Source: Conchocele bisecta (taxonomy: Eukaryota > Mollusca > Bivalvia > Lucinida > Thyasiridae). Taken from it: a stretch of DNA of 64,000 nt. Of this stretch, positions 11,721 to 22,140 are shown piece by piece. The notes under the pieces are model-generated. The model made no database searches, was not told the origin of the DNA, and worked only from the letters and a program-made list of their open reading frames with translations. The first letter of the stretch is position 1, and the number at the start of each line of letters is the position of its first letter. Location of the stretch: positions 34,902,462 through 34,966,461 of the forward strand of contig CM055271.1 of NCBI GenBank assembly GCA_029237695.1, written 5' to 3'. The translations under genes were made by a program, and so were the position numbers.

Positions 11721-13702
11721 GTAACCACTGGTTTCCAACAATTAGATTGCGGAAATCTTACACAGAACGGGAGTATTTGTATCGTTTTAACACATTTACT
11801 CGTAAAGGGGCATATCAGGATTTTTCAGAAAAAAATACTATAAAAAATGAAAACATATTTTCATCATGGCCCTGTGTAAAGTGGTTTAATGGAAGATATA
11901 TGACGATACTAGGACTGCTGGGTTGTTTCAATTTTCACCCATATAGGTACATACATATCGGATTTCCTATCTTGCTGCGTTCAACAAGATAGAACATCTG
12001 ATTATAACGTACCGATATCGGCAAAAATGACGTCAACGATTACGTCACGTCGGAAAATGTCGTTCAGAAACGTTCGGAAACCACGTGACCTCGTACCCTA
12101 TTATATATTTCCAAAATATTCCATATAAGCTGACAATGTGGTATACTGTTGAAACTTATTCTTCGAGGAAGTGCCCTGACACGTGTGCCAATTTTTAACG
12201 TCGTTTGCGAATCATGTTAGACAAGACCTTCTCTGGTTGCGAACAGTAACTCTGGCAATCTACTCCCGTACCGACGGAAGTATAATGCAAGAGTTACTGT
12301 TCGTAAATAGTTCTTGTCATACGACAATCGCCCATTTTCAGGTTTGCTTCACACAACAGATCGTCTTGGGCACGGACACCAGTTGGAAATACGGTTGCTT
12401 TCGTAAACGGGTGAGTTTGTGTGTGTGTGACAAACATGATTTTGGAAAAAAATGTTTACATGTCGCCTGACGTCACACAAAGTGACCGTAAAAAAAGCGA
12501 GAAACGTGGTATTTGGTAATTAGTAAAGGTACATGCCCTTTATAGGAATTAAATAAGTGTATAATTGTGTCACTATTCCACCAGTTCTAAAAATTACGAG
12601 TGCCCGCTGTACACTATTAACACACGTATTGATTGGCATTATTATACATTTTATATCAGACGTAAATTTCCTGATATCAGGGGCGATAACCGTGTTTCCT
12701 TCAACTGATTAGACATTGCCATTTATTCTCTGTATTTATTTGTTGATATGCAATGATCAAACTGTATAATATGTCGAAAATGTTTGTTCATGTTACGCAT
12801 TTAATTAGTATAAATAATCAAAAAATATCATTCCTCATTTGTATATGAAAATAGCCGGATACCACCGCGAGTCCCTATCTGTAGAATAAATATTACTAAA
12901 TATCTGTATTGCGGGAATTTTAATTTGTAGAACTAGTGGAATAGTGACACAATCATACACTTATTTAATTCCCGTAAATAAAATGTGTTGCCTACTGACT
13001 GGGCATGTACCTTTAATGCGCTGCTCGACTGAAATATTCATCTCTCTCTCTATCTCACTCATACCTCTCTCTCTCTCTCTCTCTCACTCTCTCTCTCTCT
13101 CATATTCCCCTCTCTCTCTATCTCTTTATATCTCCTCTCTCGCCTCTCGCTTCCTCTCACTCTCTGTTTCTCTTAGCCCCGTTATATCACATACCCTTCA
13201 TATGTGAATTACATTTACATGTAATGGAAAATAAATATGTTATTTGATTGCATAAAATGGGTTTTCGCAATGTATTAACACAGTGTAATAAAAGTCATAA
13301 TACCATAGTGTAACAAATGAAACAAATGAGCCCGCCACCGAAAACATTTAAGCATAACAGCTTAAAACTATGAAGATGTGATTATGCAATATATATAATA
13401 TAACATGATGTAATATGATATTTATTAAACTCGTTGACTGATATCATAAGAAACTCGGCATAGCCTCGTTTCAGTAAACTCGCTTAATAAAGATACTATT
13501 AAATCATCAGTCCTATAAGATCCTCTATTTTGTATATAGATGTGTAGTCTTCTAATGGTCCCGCTGTTGGAGGACGTGAAGCGATGCTACTTGGGTCACA
13601 ATGATCCCGACATGTGTGGTTACACAAAACGTTCGCAGAATATGTGTACCGTTTGCTGCGGCGACTACGGCTGCAATTATGGCACGTGCGAGAACGTCAA
13701 AA
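11614..13702 (+). CDS. Ly6/uPAR-like cysteine-rich protein gene (partial, 3 exons)
   Basis: Three exons join in phase (0 and 0): about 11614-11720, 12342-12410 and 13540-13702, all with AG...GT borders. Exon A starts LLQCYACDS and has a CVTMTTCQSDE segment. Exon B has VCFTQ and YGCFRKR. Exon C ends in CTVCCGDYGCNYGTC, the CC...CN arrangement typical of three-finger Ly6/uPAR-like domains. Such domains are common in molluscan secreted or GPI-anchored proteins. The spliced piece is about 110 residues and has 14 cysteines. Exon C ends in phase 1, so at least one more exon should follow. The signal-peptide exon, the end of the gene and the exact start of exon A (11614 or 11618) are unresolved. No lesion is seen, so the gene may be functional; its ligand is unknown. 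Confidence 0.72.
11721..12235. other. Intron A-B of the Ly6-like gene
   Basis: AT-rich intronic DNA without a recognisable repeat until the hairpin element at 12236. Confidence 0.5.
12236..12306. repeat. Hairpin repeat, copy 2, just upstream of exon B
   Basis: A diverged copy of the 7216-7307 hairpin (ggttgcgaacagtaactc ... gagttactgttcgtaa). It ends 35 bp before the start of exon B, close to where the branch point should lie. Confidence 0.7.
12342..12410 (+). CDS. Ly6-like gene, exon B
   Basis: A 69-bp exon, phase 0 at both ends, preceded by cccattttcag and followed by gtgagt. It encodes 23 residues from VCFTQ to CFRKR with two cysteines. Confidence 0.7.
12524..13016. mobile_element. MITE with taaaggtacatgcc ends, copy 1 (intronic)
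   Basis: The ends taaaggtacatgcc and gggcatgtacctttaa are inverted copies. The inner arms tttataggaattaaataagt and acttatttaattcccg also pair. Other copies are at 44621-45335 and 47822-48267, with fragments at 26375-26560 and 28290-28310. Confidence 0.82.
13041..13165. repeat. CT microsatellite
   Basis: A long run of tctctc with scattered A and T interruptions. Open reading frames through it, rich in Ser and Leu, are artefacts. Confidence 0.9.
13258..13527. repeat. Dispersed repeat with actcggcatagcctcg hairpin, copy 1
   Basis: It shares gtgtaataaaa, taaactcgtt.actgat and actcggcatagcctcg with 31675-31935. The repeat reaches to within about 15 bp of the exon C acceptor. Confidence 0.65.
13540..13702 (+). 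CDS. Ly6-like gene, exon C
   Basis: Preceded by ttttgtatatag and followed by gtatgt. It encodes 54 residues with ten cysteines, including the terminal CC..C pattern, and ends in phase 1. Confidence 0.7.
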
Positions 13703-13707
13703 GTATG

Positions 13708-13925
13708 TACAGTGGGACCTCTCTCACCCGGACACTTTAAAACATATGTGATCTTATTTTTGATGAGTTTCTTGGTAATTCATCTCAGGTGATAATGTCT
13801 GTTCACGATCCCATAGCAACCAACTATGGCTCAGAACGATCAAATGCCTGATTTATAGTGAAACCTCTCTAAACCGGACACCCTGGGGACCTCCCAGGGT
13901 GTCCGCTTTAGAGAAGTTTCTCTGT
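13708..13925. mobile_element. Foldback element, TACAGTGGGACCTCTCT ends, at exon C donor
   Basis: It begins tacagtgggacctctct only 5 bp after the last base of exon C and ends with agagaagtttctctgta. Near its right end is a short hairpin around ccctggggacctcccagggt. Confidence 0.75.
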
Positions 13926-14479
13926 ACTCGGTGATCTGCACAATCATCTTCCGCTTTATAGACAGTAAGTTAATTGTACTATACTCTAAGGGTACTGATT
14001 GTGTGAGGTATTATAGGAAACAGGCAGGCAATTGATTTCCCCTAGACCCACATTCACACAAACAAGACAATCGCAAACTACCTGCGGCAAAATCAATTTG
14101 TTATTTCCATTCCTGGAGTCAGTGACGTAAGCTGGTTCTAGATCCATGCCAAATACGGGATCATGCGGATTGAATTTCATGAGTTATTCCCCCTTTTTCG
14201 GCGGAACCGTCTACTTTCAGTTTCAAAATCTCTATATCACTCCCACATCAAGTTGCACACAGAAAATGTAACCTGCATGTGTAGGCACATACATACCTTT
14301 CCTGTAGTTTCTATTTTATTTATCTATCTGTCATAATAATAACAATCAATGTCGTTGTCCTGAGAATTTACTCCTTGTTGCTACATGTAAGATGTACCAG
14401 GACTGGTTTACGGTCACATTATCCATTAGTTGATAGCGTGGTATATTATTGTACCATAACCGATGTTAAGTTGAGGCTG
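13926..14479. other. Non-coding DNA, nothing recognised
   Basis: No exon or repeat supported. Confidence 0.45.
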
Positions 14480-14870
14480 TCAGGAGAAAAGCGGTTTATG
14501 TGTTTTGCGAGCAGTATAGATCCAGATCAGCCTGTGAGTCCGCACAGTTTGATTAGGATCTGTACAATTCGCCATTCTATTAATGAAACGTTCATTGTGT
14601 TTTGAACACTGAATATTCACTGTGTGAGGTATTATAGTGTGGTATCACTACAATCCATTTATGAACAAGAGGTGTTTCTGTTCTCAAAATTATGAACATT
14701 ACTTGCAAAAAGTGCATATCCTGATGAGACGGCTCGTCACGAGCCGGCTCATCTGGATCTACACTTTTTGTCAATACCACTATACAGGCCTGTGGTGTTG
14801 AACGGGTTAAGGGGGCTGCGTACGCACCCGTCGCACCCCCTCTGCGTACGGGCCTGCATAGATCACTAGT
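14480..14870. repeat. Two SINE-like cores in opposite orientation
   Basis: A + copy (14500-14585, agatccagatcagcctgtga) faces a - copy (14700-14790, gctcatctggatctacactt). Next to the latter is the fragment cccctctgcgtacgggcctg, inverted relative to its copy near 7890. Confidence 0.6.
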
Positions 14871-15069
14871 TTCATTAAGTTTCATCCTCATCAGTCACCA
14901 TTTAATGAGAATAATCCATAGTGTATCCACAGTTCGGGAGACTGTGTAATGTCTGTACACGGAAACGTGTCAACTTTCACAGCGAGTGTTTAAACCTCTG
15001 ACCGGAAAATCGGCTAAAGTGTAAAGTAAGAAGCGGATCGGTTTTACAAATCGGGGGGTGGGTGGGGCG

Positions 15070-15295
15070 GGGGCCGTTTCACTAAACTTCGTACGACTAA
15101 AATCTTCGTAATTGCCGAATTATGATAGTCTCTAAATTTCAGATTAGCACTGTTTTCTCGTCAACAATTTTTGTATTTAAATATATTGAGTATGCATATA
15201 TATTCAGCCTATGCTCAATAAATGAAATTTCCAGACGATTCTAAATTTGCACTTACCAACATTTTAATCGTACGAAGCTTTGTGAAACGGGCCCC
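15070..15295. mobile_element. MITE with gggccgtttcactaa ends, copy 1
   Basis: The arms gtttcactaaacttcgtacg and cgtacgaagctttgtgaaac are inverted; cagattagcactg and aatttgcacttac extend the pairing. A second copy is at 43248-43468. Confidence 0.75.
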
Positions 15296-15994
15296 TGTAT
15301 CATAGCCAATTGTGGTTTTCATTAAATAGTAAATCAGATTATTGACGAAAATACCGCATTATTGTTGCAAAAGACCGTTAGAGATCTTGTGTTAGCATTA
15401 TTGACGTGTTACTTTGTTTAGTCAAATGCGCAGCCGAAGTACAAGCTGTTAATTCTTGCGCCAAATGCCGATTTCGTCATTTCATTTAGAAGAGAGTCTT
15501 TTTTCGTGTCTCTTGTATTTCTGACATCCATGTATACTAATGCCCAAATGTACCTCCATGGTTCTATGTAGTTCTGTTTAACTTGTCATATATTTCGTCA
15601 TATGTTTAGCCTAATAGTTAGGTCGTTGTGATTTCGTGCATAGCGCGGCCACCCATGGTACACAGCTGAAAGGACTGTGCTATCGTTTAAGAATAAATAA
15701 CGCCACAATACCAAAAGCCCAAACAAATGGGTCACATCAGGCAACAACAAACCAAAACAGACGCAAGGGTTCAAAACAGTCCTTGTTATGACTAAAACAC
15801 GGACTTCGTGTCCGTATCACTGCAGTCGAGGTCACCCAATGGGACCACCGTCAGTGATCTGCTTGCATAATTTGCCCCTGCGGCCTTAAGCCCACGAACT
15901 GGTTCTACCTAGATTGCACAGATTCAAAATTTCATTTTGGCCTAATTATTTTCTTCCGCTTTCACGCTCATGTCTCACTAAGTCAAGGTGTATG
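15296..15994. other. Non-coding DNA, nothing recognised
   Basis: No coding or repeat structure could be supported. Confidence 0.45.
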
Positions 15995-16390
15995 ATCGCG
16001 CGGTTACAGCAGCAACAACAATGGCTGAACGTGTTGAAAGCGCACCCACTCCAAAGTAAGTATTATTTTATATTTTCCTTAATAGGCAACGGATTTTCAT
16101 GAGCTGCAGTTGGTGGTCCCGGGAGTTCGGCACATACTTATGTCGTTTTTGCGAAGAATTGATTTCCGTGTCTGTGGAAACGGAAATCGATTTATCGCAA
16201 AAAACACAGAAGTTTGGGCCACAGTACCGATGCCACCAAATGCAGTTTAACAAGACGCGTTTGATTCGCCATATTTCATCAAAATCCGTTACATAATAAG
16301 GACAAAATAAAAGAATACATACTTTGAATCGGAGGGCTTCTGGAAGTTTCAGTACTTGTTGTTGTAACCACGTGATCATACACATTGTAG
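15995..16390. mobile_element. MITE around tggtggtcccggga palindrome, copy 1
   Basis: It is symmetrical: tggtggtcccgggagt and ttatgtcgtttttgcgaaga on the left face cgcaaaaaacacagaagttt and gatgccaccaaatgcag on the right. Apparent frames on both strands (for example CRFCEE/ISVS) simply mirror this inverted structure. A second copy is at 25250-25715, and a fragment of its end is at about 42615. Confidence 0.75.
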
Positions 16391-16796
16391 GTTATATGTA
16401 CGTGTACATGTATGGCAAGGACATACACTGTTAGATGCCAGACTATTTTATATACAAATAGAGAGCAGGACACATACGGGTGACACATGACCCCACGTAA
16501 AGATGAAACTAACGTAATACATGTATGTACACCATGATAAACATATGACACGCGCACAACGGTGGTTGACGAGCCTTCAAAGCGGCACATATATGTGCAT
16601 GCACTCCACGACAAGCGAAGTACGGTCCCAAAAGGAAAGCAACAGTACTTGAAATATGAAATATCATGAAAGGCTTACCAACTCTGGAATATAGACGACT
16701 TCGTGCAGACATGATTCAAGTCTACAATATCCTAAATTGTATCGACCTGGCCAACAAAGACAAACTATTCACCATGTCGGCCTATCATGCTACTAC

Positions 16797-17165
16797 TGTC
16801 TGTTCCACGTTTTGCTGCCGACGAACTTTTTCCCAGTAAGCACATTAAATCTAAAAACTATTTGAAATTAAGTACATTTTTATCAATAACAAAACAGTCA
16901 CCCTCCCCAAAAACAATTATTTGATGAAATTCCATCAAATATTGATTTGATTGCGGAAAAACGATGTTCCTATGGGAATTTAATATGGGGGCTAAAACTA
17001 GATTTTTTTAAATATTTTTTTATTTGTGGACCGATTTTCAAAATCTAACTTTTGTTTTCTTAAGCTACATCATTTCCAAGCTATCTCGCCAGGTTTCGGA
17101 GTCAATCAAAACACGAAAGGTTTTGGAAATTGACTCCCCATGTTAAATTCCCATAGGAAAACCTG
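16797..17165. mobile_element. Truncated MITE, gttttgctgccgacgaa end
   Basis: It starts ctgtctgttccacgttttgc and runs through caataacaaaacagtcaccc and cctatgggaatttaatatgg, as in the full copy at 50001-50468. The right end is not found. The stretch before it (16391-16796) holds nothing recognised. Confidence 0.65.
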
Positions 17166-17676
17166 GAATGGCCTCCCAAATTCTGTAATAACTGCTTCGT
17201 CATTTAACGCATTTAAAAGTAGGTTAAACAAACACTGGTTAGGGTATTCATGTAAGTTCAGTGCCAGTTTTTATTAGCAGACAAACCGGAAGTCATTAAT
17301 TGTCCATCAATCTGAGAAGAAAACAATGAATCGGGTCTAAGAAACTTCTAGTTTATATGTGCGACCAGCACATATCCGGCCTCTACAACCTGTATGAACT
17401 GTATGTATGTATAAAAGGTAAAACAAATAAAAACGAAGGCCGCACAACAATTGTTCACCAAGAACTATCGAGATAATATAAGTCCCAACAGGAAGACAAT
17501 CACGATCAAGTACAATACACGAAGACACGATAACAAAGGTGCCGCCTTGGAACGGACAGATAACAAATCAGTCCAGTGGGGCGATTGAACCCGGTTAGCG
17601 TGGCGTGTTTCCTCTATTGGTAACGCCAGGGACTATAAATTAACAACAATATTCGACCCAGGTAACGCCAACTGGC
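17166..17676. other. Non-coding DNA, nothing recognised
   Basis: No exon or repeat family was identified here. Confidence 0.45.
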
Positions 17677-17751
17677 AATCAAGCAACTTGATTGTCTGAG
17701 CCTGAGCTGTATGTAGCACAACTCAGGCTCAGACAATCAAGCTGCTTGATT
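17677..17751. repeat. Hairpin repeat related to 7741-7812
   Basis: aatcaagcaacttgattgtc and gacaatcaagctgcttgatt form a 75-bp stem-loop with ctgagcctgagct inside. Confidence 0.75.
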
Positions 17752-17850
17752 ACAAGCCCAAGTGTTTTGAGATAAAGAAATTGACAAATATTTGCAGGAT
17801 TAGCGCAGTGTCTGTTCATTCGTATTTATTTCCTGAAAAGTGTATTAATA

Positions 17851-18114
17851 AATTGAGACACGCCATGTGATTTTGTACCTTCGGACATCTGCGTAATTAA
17901 GTTAAATACGTTTACAATATTTACAATATTTTCCGTAAATGGCGTAAAAAGTTGACAAGACTTTACAGTACATGCGGAATCATATTTCGCATGTACTCTG
18001 AAAACTGTGTCAACTTTTTACTTTATTTATGAAAAATATTGTAAATTTTGTAAACGTATGTAATGAAATTACGCAGATGTCCGAATGTACAAAATCGAAT
18101 GGCGTTTCTCAATT
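17851..18114. mobile_element. 264-bp foldback element
   Basis: The arms aattgagacacgccatgtga and ggcgtttctcaatt are inverted. Pairing continues through ggacatctgcgtaatt, tacgtttacaatatt and aaaagttgac to the centre near 17980. Confidence 0.78.
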
Positions 18115-18289
18115 TTCCTTTATATATTTCAGTACAACTATACAACCTGTACGCCAATGGGATGCTCGACATGACAACACTGAAGAAGAAGACGGGAACG
18201 GGGCCTATGTTGTCTACCGTCATACCCACCCACAGAGGACCGTAGTCTTCATATACTTCCGCCCGCGCTAATCTCGTCAATTTGTCCTA

Positions 18290-18880
18290 ATTCTTTATTT
18301 CAAAATTCCCACCCACAGTGGTATTATCAATTCATATATGGCAAGAACCCACCCACATTGGCATTATTGAATTTTGTCAATTTCTTTATTTCAAAATATT
18401 CACCCAAAGTGGGAATATTTGTAAATTTCTTTATTCAAGATCCCACCCACAGTGACAACATTTATCAATTTCTTTATTTCAAGATCCCACCCACAGTGGC
18501 AACATTTATCAATTTCTTTATTTCAAGATCCCACCCACAGTGGTAATATTTGTCAATTTCTTTATGTCAAAATCCTAACCAACACTGGACCGTAGTATTG
18601 CTACACAACCGCCTGCGTTAATCGTGTCAATTTGTCAATTTCTTTATTTCAAAATCCCACCCACAGTATTTCTACACTACACTACCACTTGCGCCAATCT
18701 CTTTTATACAGGTAATATATGGGATTTAGTAATACACCAATTGATCCGGCCTTAAATGACCTTAGCTGTTGATAGGCCGTTAAACCCCAACTAATAAACA
18801 TACAAAACTTGCGCTAATCTCGTCAATATTTGTCAAATTTCTTTATTTCAAATTCAACCCACAGGTATCTATTATTAATA
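18290..18880. repeat. 44-bp tandem satellite (cccacccacagtgg units)
   Basis: Exact 44-bp spacing is seen at 18442, 18486 and 18530; more diverged units extend from about 18300 to 18700 and reappear just before the Tc1 insertion. Each unit has cccacccacagtgg and caatttctttatttca. The array resumes right of the Tc1 element (20463-20560). Confidence 0.75.
18746..18806 (+). repeat. SINE-like 3' tail
   Basis: It reads ggccttaaatgaccttagct, then gttgataggccgttaaac and an A/T-rich tail. The same tail occurs at 24556-24680. It matches a 3'-end motif I know from molluscan SINEs; the family name is not certain. Confidence 0.55.
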
Positions 18881-18882
18881 TA

Positions 18883-20460
18883 CTGAGCAAAACTAGAAAC
18901 GTCCCTCCATGTTTAAGGAAAGATTCATCAAAAACCAAAAGGGTTACTTTTAAAAATCAAAATGGAAAAACGAGTTCATTCATTTCTGTATCAAAGCCAA
19001 TAAATTTCATTTGGATATCTTGTTAAATATTCCAGAGATAACCGGCCAAGGGCGGTAGGGGTCAAAATCAAAAATCACAAAAACTCAGAAATGTGTTACT
19101 TAATGTTTAGAGATGGAATTTCAATAAGTAATGTGGCAAATTCAGTAAATCTCGTTAGTACCGAGTGTGGCCACCATTTGCATGAATGCATGCAATGATC
19201 CTACGCCACATCGACGTGACGTAACGCAATACCAGTGCGTTGGGCAAATTCCTCCATTCCCGTTGTAACGCCCGTGTAAGATCGCGAACATTGTCAATCT
19301 GATGGTTAGCTCGTGCTTTGCGGCCCAGCTCATCCCATATGTGCTCAATGGGATTGAGATCCGGGGAGACCGCGGGCCATGGCATGACGTCGACGTTGTT
19401 TTGCTGTAAGTATTGAGTGGTGACCCTGGCTACGTGAGGGCGGGCATTGTCGTGCATCAATGTCACACCAGGACCATGCTGACGGATAAATGGTAAGGCA
19501 TGTGCATTTAGCACATCTGCAACATAACGTTGTGCATTGATGTTGCCCTGTACAACAACCAAACAACCAAATCTGTCTTCCGGTTTCCCAGGATCCCACC
19601 CCAGACCATTACGCTCCCTCCCCCAAACCTGTTCTTCTCAACAATGCAACAATCGGTGAATCTTTTTACGCCTGTATACCCGTAATCTTCCGTCAGCATG
19701 ACTAACTGTGAACCGAGATTCATCGGTGAACAAAACTCGGTTCCAGTCAGCCCTTCTCCAGTTCAGATGACGTCGCGCCCATAACAGTCTGGCAGCACGG
19801 TGACGTTGGGTCATTATCTGACCAGTGTACGGGCGGCGTGCCCGGATTGGTTGGGCGTTACAACGTAGCCGGTTGCGAATGGTCTGCTCTGAGACACCGT
19901 ATCGCCTAGCAGTGACTGTGGCTGCCAATCGACGTTGACGTAAGTGCGTCAACGTAATGTAACGATCGGCTCTAGCCGTCGTTACACGAGGCCTACCAGG
20001 TCGCTGCCGGTCGTGAACAGCCCCAGTCTGCTGGTACCGGGCTGCAAGACGATCAATCGTCTTCCGACAGCAACCAAACCGAGGCGCGACCGCCCTGGCG
20101 GCAATCCCACCCGCAAGCATCACAATTGCCTGATTTCGCTCGTTTTCGGAAAGCCGTGGCATATCGAAAACAGTGAAAAATTAAAAAAGTTTCTTAATTT
20201 TCCGAATAGCCCCTATCGCATGAATGGTACGACATGAACTGAATCACCTTATCGATGACAAGTATAGCGTGCACGTGCAAAAAGTGGAAATCAACGTTCC
20301 GGTCACTGGCCGCTATGTAAACCGTGTGTATCGGCTAAACTCTACACGATCGTATTCTGAAGATCGCCACGGTTTAAAATACATGTACTTTGAACATGTG
20401 GTACATACATAGACAGAGCTACACCGGCTATAAAACAGGGACGTTTCTAGTTTTGTTGAG
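18883..20460 (-). mobile_element. Tc1-type transposon with TA target duplication
   Basis: The left end ctgagcaaaactagaaacgt and the right end acgtttctagttttgttgag are inverted. Both are flanked by TA (18881-18882 and 20461-20462), the expected Tc1/mariner target. The length of 1578 bp is normal for the family. It sits inside the 44-bp satellite. Confidence 0.92.
19155..20162 (-). pseudogene. Tc1 (DD34E) transposase with two frameshifts
   Basis: The start codon at 20162 opens MPRLSENERNQAI, followed by helix-turn-helix blocks (AARAVAPRFGCCRKTI and YGVSEQTIRNRLR) and the GRPR hook. The catalytic triad is present: D in VLFTDESRF, D in MHDNARPH and E in LNPIEHIWDELG, with 34 residues between the last two. 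The frame breaks first near 19660 at an A-run in the coding strand, where the frame ends at HRLLHC and GGGSVMVWGG continues in another frame. It breaks again near 19555, at what looks like a 7-8 bp local duplication of a gttgtttg word. The catalytic residues survive, so inactivation looks recent. The transposase would bind the inverted ends and cut at TA. Confidence 0.9.
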
Positions 20461-20462
20461 TA

Positions 20463-21239
20463 TACAATACCGCCTGCGTCAACCGTCAATATTTGTCAAT
20501 TTCCTTATTCCCAACGTATGTCAGAAACGTTGATAATCTGGGCAATATTAACGCAGGCAGCTCACCAGAAGTCTGAATCGCCACAACAAAATAAGGTTTA
20601 TTGTGGTTCGTACCAACGCAGCTCCCAATCGGTTACACAACCGCCCGCATTAATCCTTCCCAGATTGGCAACATTTCTGAACATCTACATGCCATGCAAA
20701 CTCGGAATCAAGCAGCTTCCTTGTCTGAGCCTAAGTTGTAGAACAGATACCGTACTTAACCTGCTACATTGGGGGAACACTCCCGACCGGGTATGGAAGG
20801 TGTTAGAGCTAATTCTCACCCTTAAATATAATCCGAACTAACGGCAGAAATCCCAAAATCAGAACAGAATATTTATTGAAAAACAAATATATTCAGACCT
20901 AAATTAGAATAACACACCATGGTGCCAGATCCATTTCACACCAAAGTCACATGGCCCCTTACCCTCAAAGTAACAGGATTACAAATAATCATTTTTCTCT
21001 TATAATGTGTAGAACCAGATTGAACTCTCACATACAATAATACCAAATATGGACATGAGGGCCAAACGAGGTCTCCGGTCGGGAATCCGGTAAGGATGAA
21101 TCCCGATTGTTAAATTAACCATCGCATGCTCTCAACCAACCACCTCATCAAATTAGTTTGACATTGTTTTCCTATGTAACAAAGGTTAACTTCTGTGTAA
21201 TGTATTGCTAAGAATCTAGCAAATGAAATAACATACTGC
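20463..21239. other. Satellite remainder and non-coding DNA
   Basis: The first ~100 bp continue the interrupted 44-bp satellite. A fragment aatcaagcagcttccttgtc at 20706 is related to the 7741 hairpin. Nothing else is recognised. Confidence 0.5.
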
Positions 21240-22140
21240 ACATTTGTTTAATTATTTTGGACGGACCTTGGCTACTTCTTAATTAAACATTGAATTATAG
21301 CTATTCTATTGGAGAAGTATCTGTAACTCAAAAAGAAGGATTTATAACGTGTATCCCAAAAGGAAATAAAAATAAGCGGCGGATTTCTCTATTAAATGTG
21401 GCATACAACAGTGCTTCCGCAACAATAGCTAACCGTAAAAGAATGAATCCTACCATCTATTATAAACGAAGACCAGACTGGATTTATAACGGGCAGATAT
21501 ATAGGAGAAAATATTAGAACGGTATCTGATGTAGTGGATTATACAGCAAATAATGATATACAGGGTCTCCTATTATTTATTTACTTCGAGAAAGCGTTTT
21601 ACTCAGTCTCTTGGTCATTTATAAACAACGGCTTAGATTGTCTCAATTTTGGCAAATCAATAAGGAACTGGTTCAAAATATTCTATAATAGTCTATAATA
21701 ATATAAAATCACGAGTAGTAGTTAATGGACAGTTATCGTCCTGGCTATCGATTGAATGAGGTTGTCGCCAAGGTAACCCCCTATCACCATACATATTTGT
21801 GATATGGGCCGAAATACTTGCCCTTCTGATATGGAATAACCCAAATATTAAAGGAATCAGTATACATGGAAACACTTTCCTTTCGCAATAAGCTGACGAC
21901 ACATCCATATTCTTAGATGACTGAACTAGATATTTGGAACATACTTTATTAGTGCTAAAATTGTATGCGAAAATCTCCTGCCTTGGACTTAATGTCGAAA
22001 AAACGAGAGTGATATGGTTTGGATCGAAATATGGTAGTACTAGTACGATATGCAATGAGACAGAATTTTGCTGGGACCAATCTAACTTTGCTAGGCGTAC
22101 GTTTTTCAATCAATATCAGCAGACTTATTGATCTAAATTA
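21240..22140 (+). pseudogene. L1-like LINE reverse transcriptase fragment
   Basis: Reverse-transcriptase blocks appear in order but in different frames. RRISLLNVAYNSASATIANR lies at about 21390-21440. FEKAF, next to a GLLLF-like strand, lies at about 21565-21600. A QGDP-type turn is near 21760 and ADDTSIFLDD near 21893, followed by LGLNVEKTRVIWFG. The arrangement fits the L1/Tx1 side of non-LTR retrotransposons. Several stops and frameshifts are present, and the two aspartates expected around FEKAF are tyrosines, so it is inactive. Neither the endonuclease nor a 3' tail was found. Confidence 0.8.

Noticed and set aside
12944..13207. Ser/Leu-rich 87-codon frame
   Set aside because: Produced by the CT microsatellite.
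15995..16614. Frames with cysteine motifs on both strands, also near 25.4 kb
   Set aside because: The two strands encode near-mirror proteins because the element is an inverted repeat; no protein family recognised.
18023..18280. Frames over the 264-bp foldback element
   Set aside because: They cross the inverted arms and have no homology signal.
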